The notes under the pieces were generated by a model. It searched no databases, was not told where the DNA came from, and was given only the letters and a program-made list of their open reading frames with translations. A DNA stretch of 64,000 bases from contig NW_004454193.1 of the NCBI RefSeq assembly GCF_000283155.1, positions 11,437,561 through 11,501,560 on the forward strand. The letters are read 5' to 3'. The stretch comes from Ceratotherium simum simum (taxonomy: Eukaryota; Chordata; Mammalia; Perissodactyla; Rhinocerotidae). The translations under genes and the position numbers were made by a program. Position 1 is the stretch's first letter. Each line of letters begins with the position of its first letter. Shown here piece after piece: positions 33,986 to 45,297 of this stretch.

Positions 33986-34384
33986 CCCCGCTTCCCTAAC
34001 TACCTTCAACAAGACACACTCTTAAACGCCCCCAGTGCTCGCTCTCCCTCTCTAAAGACAGTGCAAGTGTCTATTTAGGTTAAATGACACACAGTACAGT
34101 TTTCATTTCCTGTTTGGACTTCCAATCCCCTCTTACAACCAGGGGGCATGTTCCAAGTTCCCTGGATGACACAAGTTCAGGCAGTGCCTGTGAATGATGC
34201 TGTTTCTATCATGACGACAGAAATCCTCGAGTAAATTGGGCTTGGTAATGGCAGCCCATTGAAGGCCAACAGATTCCTTTTGCTATTAAGAACTGTATCT
34301 TCTCCTGCACAGATGTGGCTCTTGGGGCCCAATGCATAGGTCCTCTGAGACAGTCAGTGTGACATAAGTAATAATAAGGATGAT
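33986..34384. other. unique DNA, nothing recognised
   Basis: No repeat or ORF recognised. Confidence 0.5.
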
Positions 34385-34630
34385 AATAAAACTAGGTAAT
34401 GCTTACTGAGCACTTCTATGTGTTAGGCCCTGTGCTAAGTACTTTAATAATATCAGTGCGTTTAATCCTCCCAATAAGTCTCAAAGCAGTTATTATAATC
34501 TTTGATAAACTAAGGCTTAGGGAGATAAAGTGAACAAATCAAGGCCACATGACTATTAAGTGGCAGATCTGGGAATGGGCCCTGAGATGTCAGACTTCAG
34601 GTACTGTGCTCTTAACCATGCTGTGCAACC
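34385..34630 (-). repeat. MIR SINE, antisense, nearly full length
   Basis: 'TTACTGAGCACTTCTATGTG', 'GGCCCTGTGCTAAGTACTTT', 'ACTATTAAGTGGCAGATCTG' and 'TACTGTGCTCTTAACCATGC' cover the element from 3' end to the tRNA-like head. Confidence 0.88.
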
Positions 34631-34774
34631 TTAACCTTGTTCACTATGATTGGAAGGTTTGGGGGCAGAAATAGAGACTTGATTCCCATAACATGACAAA
34701 AGAGAAAAAAGAATTTGGCTAATTAAAGAGTGCAATGTTAATATTTAGGAAACTATCAGCAGAGGAATTCAGTT

Positions 34775-34925
34775 CTCATCATTCATTCATTTATTCATTT
34801 TTCTCACTTTGTAGCTATTTATTGAGTGCCTACTAATCACCAGTTCAACATTTAAGAATTGGAGCTATTATGGTAAATAAGATATGGCCTATAACAAGAG
34901 CTTACCCAGTATCAAGGCCTTAATA
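34775..34925 (-). repeat. L2 3'-end remnant, antisense
   Basis: 'CATTCATTCATTTATTCATT', 'ATTTATTGAGTGCCTACTAA' and 'ATTATGGTAAATAAGATATG' follow the antisense L2 terminus. Confidence 0.7.
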
Positions 34926-34944
34926 TTTACTTGGAGGTTTCAGA

Positions 34945-35130
34945 AGAGAAATGCCTAATATATTTTAACTAAATACAAATACTGTTTTATTTAATTCTCA
35001 CAAGGACCAAATTAAGTAGAGGATGTTGTCCTCATCTTATAGATGAAACTCTAAGGTGTTAAAAAACTTGCCGGTTGACTAGGCTGCAACTTTAAGAGCT
35101 GTGTTCTCAACTCCTCATCTGTGCTGCCTC
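34945..35130 (-). repeat. MIR SINE, antisense
   Basis: 'TTTAATTCTCACAAGGACCA', 'CCTCATCTTATAGATGAAAC' and 'AAAAACTTGCCGGTTGACTA' follow antisense MIR order. Confidence 0.7.
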
Positions 35131-35259
35131 CTGGACAATGTTAGAATGAGAACACCTAGGTCTATCCACCGGTTCCATTACTGTCTGTCTAGCAATGCTG
35201 GGGCTGCACTCTCTCTCACTCTGTCCTATCCTATATAGTGGAGAATTAATGCCCTACAC

Positions 35260-35500
35260 CACACACTTACACAGCGGGCATCTCATTGTATCCTCACAAT
35301 AGCCCTCCTAAATTAACACTTGTACATTTCACCGTCTTGAGAACACTTGAGGTGTGTTTATCTTCATTGTCTCCTAGATGAGAAAACTGAAGCTCAGAGA
35401 GCTTAAATGGGCTGCCGGCCCATTTGACAAGGTCACAAAGTCAGTGAGCAGCAGAGCCTGAATTCAAACTCACCCTCTGCTTTGCATCTGCTGTCTCCAA
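35260..35500 (-). repeat. MIR SINE, antisense
   Basis: 'GTATCCTCACAATAGCCCTC', 'GATGAGAAAACTGAAGCTCA', 'AAGGTCACAAAGTCAGTGAG' and 'GCAGAGCCTGAATTCAAACT' follow antisense MIR order. An extra ~60 bp in the middle may be a local insertion. Confidence 0.8.
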
Positions 35501-36104
35501 CATTTTCTAACCCTTTTGACCAATGCAAGAGCCCTGACATTTTTAACTAAAAAGAAACAAAGTGTGATTACTGGGTTGTTGTTCCTATACCAAAGCCATA
35601 TGTAAATAAGGAAAAAGTGTGTCTGTGTGCTCACAGAGCCAAAATGTAGAGGCCAACTTGGATGGAAATGCATTTTAAAATTAAGGATTAGTTAGATCAT
35701 GTAATGGGCTGTGTATAGGTTAGTGAGCAAGTATACTCTGGGCTCCCTGCTCAAGAACCGTGTATCTTTTCCTTTACATCTACCTCCCTAGCACAATGTG
35801 CCTCACTCCTTGGTAACTCTTAGACAAGTCACAGCAATGTGCTTGAAAAACGCTCCTTGGTAACTCATTTTTCTCAATATAGATTCACTGAAAGATACTC
35901 ACCATAAATAATGCAAACCAAAAAAATTAGAGAGCATAAAGAAATAAATAAAGGTTATCCTAAACTCCAGCACCAGAGCCACCACCCATGAGTGTGTTAG
36001 TGGCCATCCCTGGGTATTTTTCTCTGCCAGGATGCATGTGTAGATAGGATGATGTACAGGTAGCTTTACAGAAACAAGATGCATATAGCTTAAGGACATT
36101 CTGG
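35501..36104. other. unique DNA, nothing recognised
   Basis: No repeat recognised. Short minus-strand ORFs have no motif. Confidence 0.45.
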
Positions 36105-36200
36105 GGTTTGACTTGAGCATCAGTAGATCTGGATTCCAGTCCTAGTTCTGGTTCTGATATTAATTGGCTGTTAATTGTAAGAAAATCAATTAGTTTCTGG
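36105..36200 (+). repeat. MIR remnant, sense (5' part)
   Basis: 'TAGATCTGGATTCCAGTCCT' and 'AGTTCTGGTTCTGATATTAA' follow the MIR tRNA-derived-to-core junction. Confidence 0.55.
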
Positions 36201-36622
36201 TCATGAGTTTCATGGGGTGTTAAAGGAGAGGCTCATGCTTTTGTCCAGAAACTATAGTTTCTCATGTAATCTGGAGGGAGGGATGGGGAGTGTGGGGAGG
36301 GCTTGTATAATATCAGATCCTGAAATGGAGGAGAAATAATTGACTAACAACTTCCAGCTCTAAAGTTCTGTGCATCTGTGCCTTCATATTAATAAATTTA
36401 TTGTCAAATAATTTATTATTTTCATTATGTATCCTTTCCATTGCGATGTGTTGATACCCCAAATGAGGTAGTAATTTCAGAGGTAAGAATAGAAAGAATA
36501 ATTCAGGGGCAAAAAAGAAAGGCAAATTGCAACATAATTTTGCATTGCTGTGACTTTGGGTTCATCTAAGTCTATGTATATAGTATCTGAACTTATAGAA
36601 ATGTGAAGGATAATGATCTAGA
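36201..36622. other. unique DNA, nothing recognised
   Basis: No repeat or ORF recognised. Confidence 0.45.
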
Positions 36623-36801
36623 AAAAAGGTTGCCAAACTCTTCCGTAAAGGGCTGGAGAGTAAATTGGAAGACACCATGTAGGCATTTATTTAACCTTTT
36701 AAAATCCAAACATTTGAAAATGTAAAACATTCTTAGTCCCCAGGCTATACAAAAACAGGCAAGGGAGGGATTTTGCCTTGGGTCATAGTTTGCAGACCCT
36801 T
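36623..36801 (-). mobile_element. MER5A-like hAT MITE, antisense
   Basis: Left end 'GGTTGCCAAACTCTTCCGTA', then 'AAGGGCTGGAGAGTAAAT'; right end 'CATAGTTTGCAGACCCTTG'. These match the two termini of the MER5A group, whose ends read GTCGGCAAACT. About 180 bp, the family's usual length. TSD too decayed to call. Confidence 0.75.
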
Positions 36802-37092
36802 GATCCCAAAGATTAAGATTTAGTCCAGGAAACTTTGCAGAAAGGTTTTTGGCAGAAAAAGTAAATAATATGTAGGGAGAATTTAAAAGTAGTTCAAATA
36901 ACAATAAAATATTTTTAGAAATTCATAGCAAAAGGATTGGGAAAATATGTTTATAAAAAAATAATTTCAAATATATGTTTTCTTCAATCCTTTTTGTCAA
37001 TTCATGTGGTCAAATGAGGTTGTTCAGCCTTCCCTGTGTAGAAGTTGTTCCTGCTGACTGAGAATGGAGAAAGTATGTGTGCAGCACTATAT

Positions 37093-37119
37093 CCCTAGCC
37101 CTAACCCTAACCCTAACCC
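37093..37119. repeat. interstitial telomeric repeat (CCCTAA)n
   Basis: About 4.5 units: CCCTAG once, then CCCTAA three times, then CCC. Exact vertebrate telomere hexamer apart from one G in the first unit. It is embedded in otherwise unique DNA. Confidence 0.93.
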
Positions 37120-38376
37120 AAGTGAAGCTAGACAGCTGAAGCCTGAGACTAGAGGTGATAAACTCCTTTCTTGACATGGCATTTCGTAGAGCACCCCCTC
37201 TCCACACTCCATGCCATATGCATCCATTCCACATGTAGTTTCCTCTTTAACTTTCAAGTTTTGTTATTAGAAGTCTCATGAATACATTATTTAAAAGTCC
37301 TTAGATTTTTAGCAGCCTCCTGATAATCTATCACCTGGGGAAAAAGAAAAAAAAAAATGGATGACAGTTTATTCTGTGAAAACTCCAAGGACAGATGAGA
37401 GATTTGCCTTTTATTTTTCCCTTTCCACAAATTGAATTGCTGCATTTAGGATACAGCGATTTCTTCCTTGAAAACCTTTTGGGAAAGTGTATGTGATTTG
37501 AAAGTCCTATGAATAAGAAAACAGAAGCTTCACTTAACTATTGCAATTTTTTTTTCCTATGAGATGCAGAGTTAATGGATTAAGATTGATGTTGAAAAAC
37601 ACATAGATCTCATTGCTCAAGATTCTGTAGTCAACTAGAGAGTTCTCTGTATTGACTCAACTGGACTTATCTATATCACCTCAACTGAACTACTGTAAAA
37701 TACAGCCTCGTGTCTGAAAATAATACAAATGTCATCTTTTGCTGATTCTATTCATATATACTTGTTGCCATCTTCAAAGATTTGCTGATCCTCAGTTGGC
37801 TCTGACATTACTCTTTCAAAACCATCAGCAGTCTCCTAAGCCCAATGACCCACTCAGTCAATCCACACCGTGTTAGAACTGTCCATCAAACAAGCTGCTA
37901 GAATTCTCTTTCCCCATTCAGTCAAGGTGGCCACTTCCATTCCAACACTGAGAAACACAGACCAGCTCAACCTAACCAATATGCTCCATTGGGTAAGGGA
38001 TTTGACAGGGGTAAAGTTACCAGCAAATAGGATCCAATTTTGCTTATTCTTTTCATAAGATTTTTTTTTTCTCTCTTTGTGTCTAAGACTATAAGCTAAG
38101 TCAAATTTCAATAATTGTTGAGCCGAAGACCCAGAATCTTGGTATGGACAATATTGTTAAGATGATAAGGAATGAAAGTCTTTGTCTCTTCAGTGATGAC
38201 CTTACAACTAGCTGCCAGGTAGGGAATCTCTGTACATTCTGTGGTGTGAGGTGTGGGTGTACCTGGTACATATAACATTATTATTATCTCTTATAAAACC
38301 CAGAAAATACCAAATGCCTTTCTACTTGCTATATTCTGTGTTTCACTGCTTAGCATGAGTTATGGTACCAAACAAT
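37120..38376. other. unique DNA, nothing recognised
   Basis: About 1.25 kb without recognised repeats. Overlapping opposite-strand ORFs at 37854-38111 are unconvincing. Confidence 0.45.
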
Positions 38377-38414
38377 TCTCTCTTTCTCTCTCAACACACA
38401 CACACACACACACC
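38377..38414. repeat. (CT)n(AC)n compound microsatellite
   Basis: CTCTCTTTCTCTCTC followed by about ten AC units. A probable polymorphic locus. Confidence 0.9.
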
Positions 38415-39884
38415 CTAGTAGGAATATCATCCTGCTTTGATCTCTAGGACATTTTGCTCCTTTTCTCGCTCATTCTTGCAATCTCTTACTCCATTCAAAG
38501 ATTTACTCAGTGCCTTCTATGTCCTAGGGAAACCATGGTGAAAGAAAGATGCCCACCTACCTTCCTGGAATGAGAAGTTCTTCTTCTTCCTGTATCCTCT
38601 TTGAGCACCTACTAGATAGCCCTCTTTCCCTGGCCTCTCTTATATCATTTCTCTCCACCTCTTCATCTTGTGAAATTTCCTGCCCCGAGCAGGCTGCCGT
38701 GCCTAAGTATCATACATCTCTGAACGTTCCTGTTGATAAGTTTTTCTTTTTTTAAGCATAGTGTTTTCATCTGCTCTGGTTATATTCTGTGAAATGCACA
38801 TACATTTTTGAAGGAATGGAGATAATTGGAAGAAAAAGTGAAGGGCAATTGAAGGCTCTGCCATTCAAAAATGGGAACATTCTGTTCAAAACTATTATTA
38901 TTGTTTGAAAACATGAGGTCAAATAACTAAAATTCCTGACTCCTCCCCCGACTCTCACCTCTAGTCCTGAGGGGTGAAAATGGCATAATGTAACATGTTC
39001 CTAGACTTCTAACAACATATACTCCAAATGGATTTAAATGTACAAATAAAAAGTAGATACCATGAAAAATGTTGCATTTTTGGTACTAAATAAAGTCATG
39101 GGTCAGAATCAAAGACTTCCTAGAAGTAAATTTTGTAGATCATCTTGTAGTTAAATTGGATTTTAACAAAAAAGCAACTGGTCACTGTATGAAAGACAGT
39201 AATAAAAGGTACAAGGCTAGAAACAAAGTTGACAAAAGAGTTTAACAGACCAAAAATATAAGAAATTCCTAAACCTCTCTGTCCCTGAAGCCTTGTTCTT
39301 TGATGTGTATCTAAGTCATTTTTTTAGGAACAACTAAATCACTCTTTGGTCACAGACCAGAAAACCAGCCCTGGGAAGTATTCATCAGGGAGACACAAAA
39401 TAATGTGGTTTGGGAACAGCATTTTTCCTTATTTTTGAAAAAAAGAACTCTCTGAAACTATCCATCTGGGGCACAAAAAAATCTGTCAAGCATTATCAAA
39501 ATGATTTACTTAAGAGCCATTTAATGAGATTCATTAATTTAAAGAGATTAAAAACAGTCTGTATTAAAGGACATTTCGACAGAAAAAAATAGGTTATAAT
39601 AAAAGCTGAAAATCAGCAGTGTCTCTTTTTATCAAGACGATGCAGAACTCTCAGCAAAGTCTTCTTCATTCAAAGTGAAATTCAAGATCTGATTCAATTA
39701 ATAGCAGACTTTAAACAGAAAATAAAGAAAGTTTGCAGTAGGTCAGAGTACTAAATGTACTACTGACAAGAGCACAGAATGTTCAGTATTTTCCTAGGGA
39801 GACATCTAGAATGAGATGGAAAGGACAAAAATGGAGGGGTAAAGCCACACACATTTAACAATGGAAGACACACCGTGGCCTAGA
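38415..39884. other. mostly unique DNA; weak L2 and L1 traces
   Basis: 'TTTACTCAGTGCCTTCTATG' near 38500 recalls antisense L2. 'ACTCCAAATGGATTTAAATG' near 39020 recalls the L1 ORF2 end in sense orientation. Both are too weak for separate entries. Confidence 0.4.
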
Positions 39885-39899
39885 AACAAAGCTAACTTT

Positions 39900-40098
39900 T
39901 TTTTTTTTTTTTTTTGGTGAGGGAGATTGGCCCCGAGCTAACATCTGTGTCAGTATTCCTCTGTTTTGTATGTGAGATGCCACCACAGCATGGTTTGATG
40001 AGTGGTGCCTATGTCCATGCCCGGGATCTGAACCCACGAACCCTGGGCCACCAAAGCAAAGCACGTGAACCCAACTACTAGGCCACCAGGCCAATCCC
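39900..40098 (-). mobile_element. ERE SINE with perfect 15-bp TSD
   Basis: Poly(T) left end, 'GGGAGATTGGCCCCGAGCTA', 'GAGATGCCACCACAGCATGG', head 'GCCACCAGGCCAATCCC'. TSD AACAAAGCTAACTTT at 39885-39899 and 40099-40113, identical. Confidence 0.95.
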
Positions 40099-40113
40099 AA
40101 CAAAGCTAACTTT

Positions 40114-40549
40114 CAACAAACTGAAACCAATTTTCCTCTTCCTAGTTAACTTTAGGCAGCATTTATTTACAAAATTAGTGAGAGCATCATTTTCTTTCTG
40201 AGACATGTATCTTGAGAGTGTATTAATGAAATGCATTCACCTCCTTAAAACAATAACATTTACTCTTTCTCTTACAGTACATTACAAGCGTATGTACTAA
40301 GTATACCAGAATGATTGCCTTTGTGGGGGACAGTGATTTTGGAATAGGTATGCACAGGAATAAATACACGAAATTTAAAAAGGAAATATGTGGAAATATG
40401 TTGCTGTGTACTCACCCAAAATGCATGCATATATATGAACGTGCAAGCATGCATTTGTACATACAACTGGAGAGTTGAGGTGTGTGGATCCCTAGGAATC
40501 CAGGTGAATAAATTTGACCACAGAAGAAATGAAGTTAGAAGGTACTGGG
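40114..40549. other. unique DNA, nothing recognised
   Basis: No repeat or ORF of note. Confidence 0.45.
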
Positions 40550-40990
40550 TTAGCTACGTCCTCTGGGAAGCAGGTGCTGAGTTGGAGCGATGAACGCAAA
40601 AAGTTTTTTGAAGGATAATGCTTTCAAAAGATAAAAGAGGGTGGAAGTGAGATTGAGCAGGGACAGCTCCAAACCCTAATTCAGATCCTTTCTTGTGAGA
40701 AGGAAGAGGAAGGGAAGCAGGTTTGGACAGGGAGAACCTCAGACTGCAGTGTAGATTTGGAAATTTCTTGGGGAACCCAAAGGGGAGATCCAAAGCAAAG
40801 TCTTCCCGCTAGATGAACCCAAGGTTGGACAGAAATAGCGAAGTCCCAGCACCTCTGCTGGGTTCGATCATTGTGGGGGCTGCCTAGGAAGAGCAGGGCC
40901 TTGACACGAAAGCTGAGGTGGATCCTAAAGACAGCAGCAGTTGGGGGAACAAAAGGGTCTTGACGGGAGCTCTGAGCAGAGCTTTTCCAT
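40550..40990 (-). mobile_element. possible old LTR, antisense, family unknown
   Basis: Higher GC than its surroundings. The minus strand ends 'TTTATCTTTTGAAAGCATTATCC', 'TTTTTGCGTTCATCGCTCC', 'AACTCAGCACCTGCTTCC' and 'CAGAGGAC' (quoted in part), which resembles the R-U5-like end of some mammalian LTRs. No paired LTR, TSD or internal gene is seen. The 119-codon minus-strand ORF (40681-41040) lies mostly here and has no retroviral motif. Confidence 0.35.
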
Positions 40991-42018
40991 AGCTGCCACT
41001 GCAAACTTTCTCCCCTCAATGTCCATGGTACTTTACTCATTTGACTTTGAAGAACATTTTAGAGGGGGAAGGTACTCTAACCCTGTGCTCTGTTTTCTTG
41101 TTAAAAAATTGACTCTCAGACGAAATGACTTTCACAGGATCTCACATCATTCATTACAAAACTCAGGACTGGATTCTTTAAGCCATTTTAAGGTCATTTT
41201 CCGCTTAATCACACTTCCTTCTTTCTCAGAAAAACACAATGTCTGTGATGCTGAGACTATTCCTTTATGTACTGAGTTTTAACTATGCCTACTGTCCTAA
41301 TTCTCTTAGCTTTTCCTTTATTTATTGTATCTTTACACCAAACAACTTGCTAGGAACTTTACTAGTATTAACATTTTTTCGATGTTAAAATTGCTGTTAT
41401 AATATTAAATATCTGCAAGGGGAAATTAATATTCAAACAGTGAAGAAAGAATTAAATGAGAATGCTCCTTGACTGACATCAACTCCATTCTTTTCCCCAG
41501 AGATTACTAATTTTGACCATTTCTGCTTTTAATTCTTCTGGTGAATTCTAAAATAATGGTCTTTTCCTTTATTTCTTATTGTTATATTTGACTATAAACT
41601 ATGAAAGATGTTGGATTTATCTTTGTTTAAAATATATATCACCCTCATTTTCGTTTGAAATTTACAAACAATATTTAAGTGATAAAATGTTACTATTTCC
41701 TTATCTCTCGACTATAGACAATACATCTTGTCTCCCTACTATGTAATCTTCAAACCCCCTCTTCATTTCACCTTTTTTCTCCCTAATTCTGTCAGTTACA
41801 CCATCATTCTTTAATATTATGTTTTATGACATTTACATTCTCTGTGGTAATCTAGAACAGTTGTCACCTTTTCTCTGATTTTTGAAAACCAACATACCAA
41901 GCAAGAAGGTTATACAAGCTTATGTTTCTAAATCTGTGATGCTCAAATGAGAAGGTTTAGAATGTCAAGGTTAAATAATTCTCTTCTTTTATTACTCACC
42001 AGGTGAAAAATTGTGCAA
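40991..42018. other. unique AT-rich DNA, nothing recognised
   Basis: A 113-codon plus-strand ORF (40941-41282) has no motif and overlaps the LTR-like stretch. Confidence 0.45.
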
Positions 42019-42075
42019 CATTTTACTTCGATTTATATAAGCATTTTACTTTGATTTATATAAACATTTTATACA
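42019..42075. repeat. 23-bp tandem repeat, ~2.4 copies
   Basis: 'CATTTTACTTCGATTTATAT' plus AAG at 42019-42041 is repeated at 42042-42064 with two substitutions, then a partial third copy. Confidence 0.85.
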
Positions 42076-42564
42076 TAATCACAGATTACTTATATAGATT
42101 TTTCTTTTCCACAGTTCTATTTTCCCCCCTGTGGACAGAAATATATAAATATAGATGTAGAAACATTTATTCAAGTAATACATAATAATATGTACTACCA
42201 TCTTCAAAAAGATCACTCAGTTTATGTATGTATGTGTGTCTTTAATAAAATAATTTGGTTTATTCATTATTACTGTTTCATAAATACTTTTAAATATGGT
42301 CTGATTTATTTCAAGGGCTGTTTTAAGTCTCAGATCACTTTTTATTGTGCTTCCATTTTTTATTTACCTTTTGTGAAGATTTGTTTACCTTTTTTCCAGG
42401 CGTACTTACTGAAATAATATTTTAAAAAGTTGTAAGTAGAAGGTAAATTTTCTGTGGCAATTTCTGTCTGAAAACATATAATTTGGCTGTGGACAGTGTT
42501 CTAATTTGAAAACCATTTTACTTTTTGTTTTTCTAAACAATACTAAACAATAGCCCTTTTCTAA
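42076..42564. other. unique AT-rich DNA, nothing recognised
   Basis: Strongly T-rich. ORFs here reflect base composition. Confidence 0.45.
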
Positions 42565-43290
42565 AATTAAACTTTTTAAAAATTTTGAGATAATTGTAGA
42601 TTCACGTGCATAGCACTAAGAAGTAATTCACAGAGCTCCTGTATACCTTTTACCAAATTTCCCCAATGGTAGCATCTTGCAAAACTATGTCATATCACAA
42701 CCAGGATATTGACATTGCTACACACATTCAAGATGCAACATTGTCCATCAGCAAGGATAGCTTGTCTTGTCCTTTTATAGCCACGCTCACCTCTCTTCCA
42801 TGCCCACTGTTGCCAAATCACGACAACAACAAATCTCTTCTCTATTTCTACAATTTTACCATTTTAAGAAAGTTTTGTTAATGGAATAATATCCCATGTA
42901 ACAATTTGAGGTTACTGTTTTCACTAAGTATAATTTCTTTGAGATTCATCCAAGTTTTTACATTTATCAATTTTTTTCCTGAGTAGTATTCCATGGTGTG
43001 AGTGTACCATAGTTTGCTTAACCATTCATCCACTGAAGGGCATCTGGGTTGTTTCTAGTTATTGGTTATTACAAATAAAGCTACTATGACGATTATTGCA
43101 CAGAAGTGTTAAGTTTTCATTTCTCTAGAATAAATGTGCAAGAGTGCAGTTGCTGCTTTGTATGATATTTGCATATTTAGATATACAAGAAACTGCCAAA
43201 ATATTTTACAGGTAGCTGTAGCATTTTACATTCTCACCATCAGTGTATAAGTGATCTATTTTCTCCATGTTCTTGTATCTTGTTTTCTCA
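42565..43290 (-). mobile_element. L1 3'UTR and ORF2 end, antisense (left part)
   Basis: 'GATAATTGTAGATTCACGTG', 'GTAGCATCTTGCAAAACTAT', 'ACAACCAGGATATTGACATT', 'GAGTAGTATTCCATGGTGTG', 'GAAGGGCATCTGGGTTGTTT' and 'TACATTCTCACCATCAGTGT' run antisense from 3'UTR into ORF2. It continues beyond two EREs at 43807. Confidence 0.9.
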
Positions 43291-43542
43291 TTTTTTTTCC
43301 TGAGGAAGATTGGCCCTGCACTAACATCTGTTGCCAAGCTTCTCCTTTTTCTTTTTTCTCCCCAAAGCCCCAGTACATAGTTGTGTATCATAGTTGTAGA
43401 GTTGTAGCTCTTCTATATGGGACCCCACCCTAGCATGGCTTGATGAGCAGTGAGTAGGTCCGTGCCCAGGATCCGAACTGGGGTACCCCAGGCAGCCAAA
43501 GCAGAATGCACGAACTTAACCGCTATGCCATGGAGCTGGCCC
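43291..43542 (-). mobile_element. ERE SINE, antisense (left of a tandem pair)
   Basis: T-rich tail, 'GAGGAAGATTGGCCCTGCAC', then the second tail type 'CCCCAAAGCCCCAGTACATA', body and head 'GCCATGGAGCTGGCCCT'. Followed directly by (CT)n and another ERE. The outer flank TCTCATTTTTT (43286-43296) overlaps its tail. Confidence 0.93.
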
Positions 43543-43560
43543 TCTCTCTCTCTCTCTCTC
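43541..43560. repeat. (CT)n between two EREs
   Basis: About nine CT units grading into the T-tail of the next ERE, so probably grown from SINE tail sequence. Confidence 0.85.
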
Positions 43561-43806
43561 TTTTTTTTTTGGTGAGCAAGATTAGCCCTGAGCTAACATC
43601 TGCCACCAATCCTCCTCTTTTTACTGAGGAAAACTGGCTCTGGGCTAACACCCAGGCCCATCTTCCTCCACTTTATATGGGATGCCGCCACAGCATGGCT
43701 TGACAAGTGGTGCGTCTATCTGCGCTGGTGATGCAAGCCCGAGAACCCTGGGCTGCCAAAGCAGAGCAGATGAACCTGACCACTATGCCACCGAGCCAAT
43801 GCCCCC
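43561..43806 (-). mobile_element. ERE SINE, antisense (right of a tandem pair)
   Basis: Two tail modules ('AGATTAGCCCTGAGCTAACA', 'CTGGCTCTGGGCTAACACCC'), body 'GGATGCCGCCACAGCATGGC' and head 'CACCGAGCCAATGCCCCC'. The right flank TCGCATTTTTT (43807-43817) matches the left flank of the other ERE at 10 of 11 positions. Confidence 0.93.
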
Positions 43807-44435
43807 TCGCATTTTTTATTTAGCTATTCTGATAGATGTGTAGTGGATCTCATTGTGGTTTTAATTTGCATTTCTCTGGTGGCTAATGAAGTTGAACATC
43901 ACTTTTGTTTGTTTATTTGCCAGCCATGTACCCTCCTTAGTGAATATTTGTCCATGTGTTTTCTCCATGTTCTAATTCGAGTGTGTGTGTGTTGGGGGGG
44001 GTGATTAACGTTGAGTTTTAAGAGTTATTTATATATACTAGAACTAATCTTTTGTTAGATAATGTGGTTTGTAAATATCTTCTCTCCAACTGTAGCTTGC
44101 CTTTTCATCCTCTTAACAAGGTCTTTTGCAAAGCAAACTTTTTAATACTGATGAGATCCAGTTTATTGTTTTTCCTTTTTTCTATGGTGCTTTTGCCTGG
44201 GCTTAGATTTTGAGAGTTTTTCCTCCTAAGTTTTTTACTTCCTGGGAGAGTTACAATTTTACATTTACAATTTTTCAGTTAAGCCCATGATCCATTTCAA
44301 GTTCACTTTTGTCGAAGATGTGAGGTTAGGTTGAAGTTCATTTTCTTTACCTTTGGATGTCCAGTTACCCCAGGACCATTTTTTGAACTGTTTTGCACCT
44401 TTGTCAAAAATCAAATGAGCGTATATGTGAGGATC
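43807..44435 (-). mobile_element. L1 ORF2, antisense (right part)
   Basis: Continues the L1: 'GATCTCATTGTGGTTTTAAT', 'TTTGCATTTCTCTGGTGGCT', 'TAGCTTGCCTTTTCATCCTC', 'AAGCCCATGATCCATTTCAA' and 'GCACCTTTGTCAAAAATCAA'. The whole L1 spans about 1.35 kb without the SINEs, 5'-truncated inside ORF2. Confidence 0.9.
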
Positions 44436-45283
44436 AAGCCACTTTTAAAGAAGGCAGGAGCATCTACGTTTTAAATGTTAGAAAAAAGTGTGGGAGATGT
44501 TCATGTTCCTGTAGCTAATCACTGCAACATCACTTTCAAACCCAGCTCATCTAAGCCAAAGGACTTTTCTTTCTCAGCTTTTATGAGCTACATCTAATGC
44601 TTCTTTCAAGTTACTACAGTGATTTGCATACAATAGATATTCAAAAATGGGGAAAAACATGTGCCTCAATTTGTGGTTAGTTAAAAGACTACTTAGAGTA
44701 CATTGGATATTTTAACTGGTGGGAAGTTCTAGAGGAGATTTGACGTCTATATCTGGGTCTATGCATTACAACTTAACTATCTGCAAAGGGTGTCTCATTT
44801 CAGAAATTTTCCTTCCCCTTACTTGTATGATTTGGGTTACTTTACAGTGTAGCAGTTTTTTAGAAATGTGACAGCACTTCTCCATCTTGAAGACAGACTA
44901 TTAGAATAAAGATGAAACCTGCCAATTCCGCAAAAGTGAGATTTCTACAATCACTAATTTAATGAATAAATTATCTCATATTGTGAGACCAGACTTGAAT
45001 CATATTTTCTTTTGATTATCGATCCATACAGACCTCTATTTTCAGGTAAATATTGAGATTGGAGGAGTATTTTGTACCTATGAATTTCACTAGACCATTT
45101 ACCTAAGAATTCCTGGATTGTTGATAAAAATGAAGATTCAGTGGTTCTATCAAGACTATGTAATCTAAATATTTTGGTGTCAGGCCCTGAAATCTTCATG
45201 AATATATTACTCAGGCGATTTTTTGCATGACAGCATTTGAGAAACATAATCACACAGAAATGTTCCAGGAAAAACAATTCTTT
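44436..45283. other. unique DNA, nothing recognised
   Basis: A 107-codon minus-strand ORF (44954-45277) has no recognisable domain, and its start lies next to an ERE. Confidence 0.45.
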
Positions 45284-45297
45284 AAGATTAAGGCATC

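Noticed and set aside
36623..36801. 8-bp TSD for the MER5A-like element
   Set aside because: TGATCTAG and TGATCCCA share only the first five bases, which is not enough to claim a duplication.
40681..41040. 119-codon minus-strand ORF
   Set aside because: Lies mainly in a GC-richer LTR-like block, where stop codons are rarer; no retroviral or cellular motif.
44954..45277. 107-codon minus-strand ORF
   Set aside because: No domain, AT-rich codons, begins next to an ERE, and no supporting signals.
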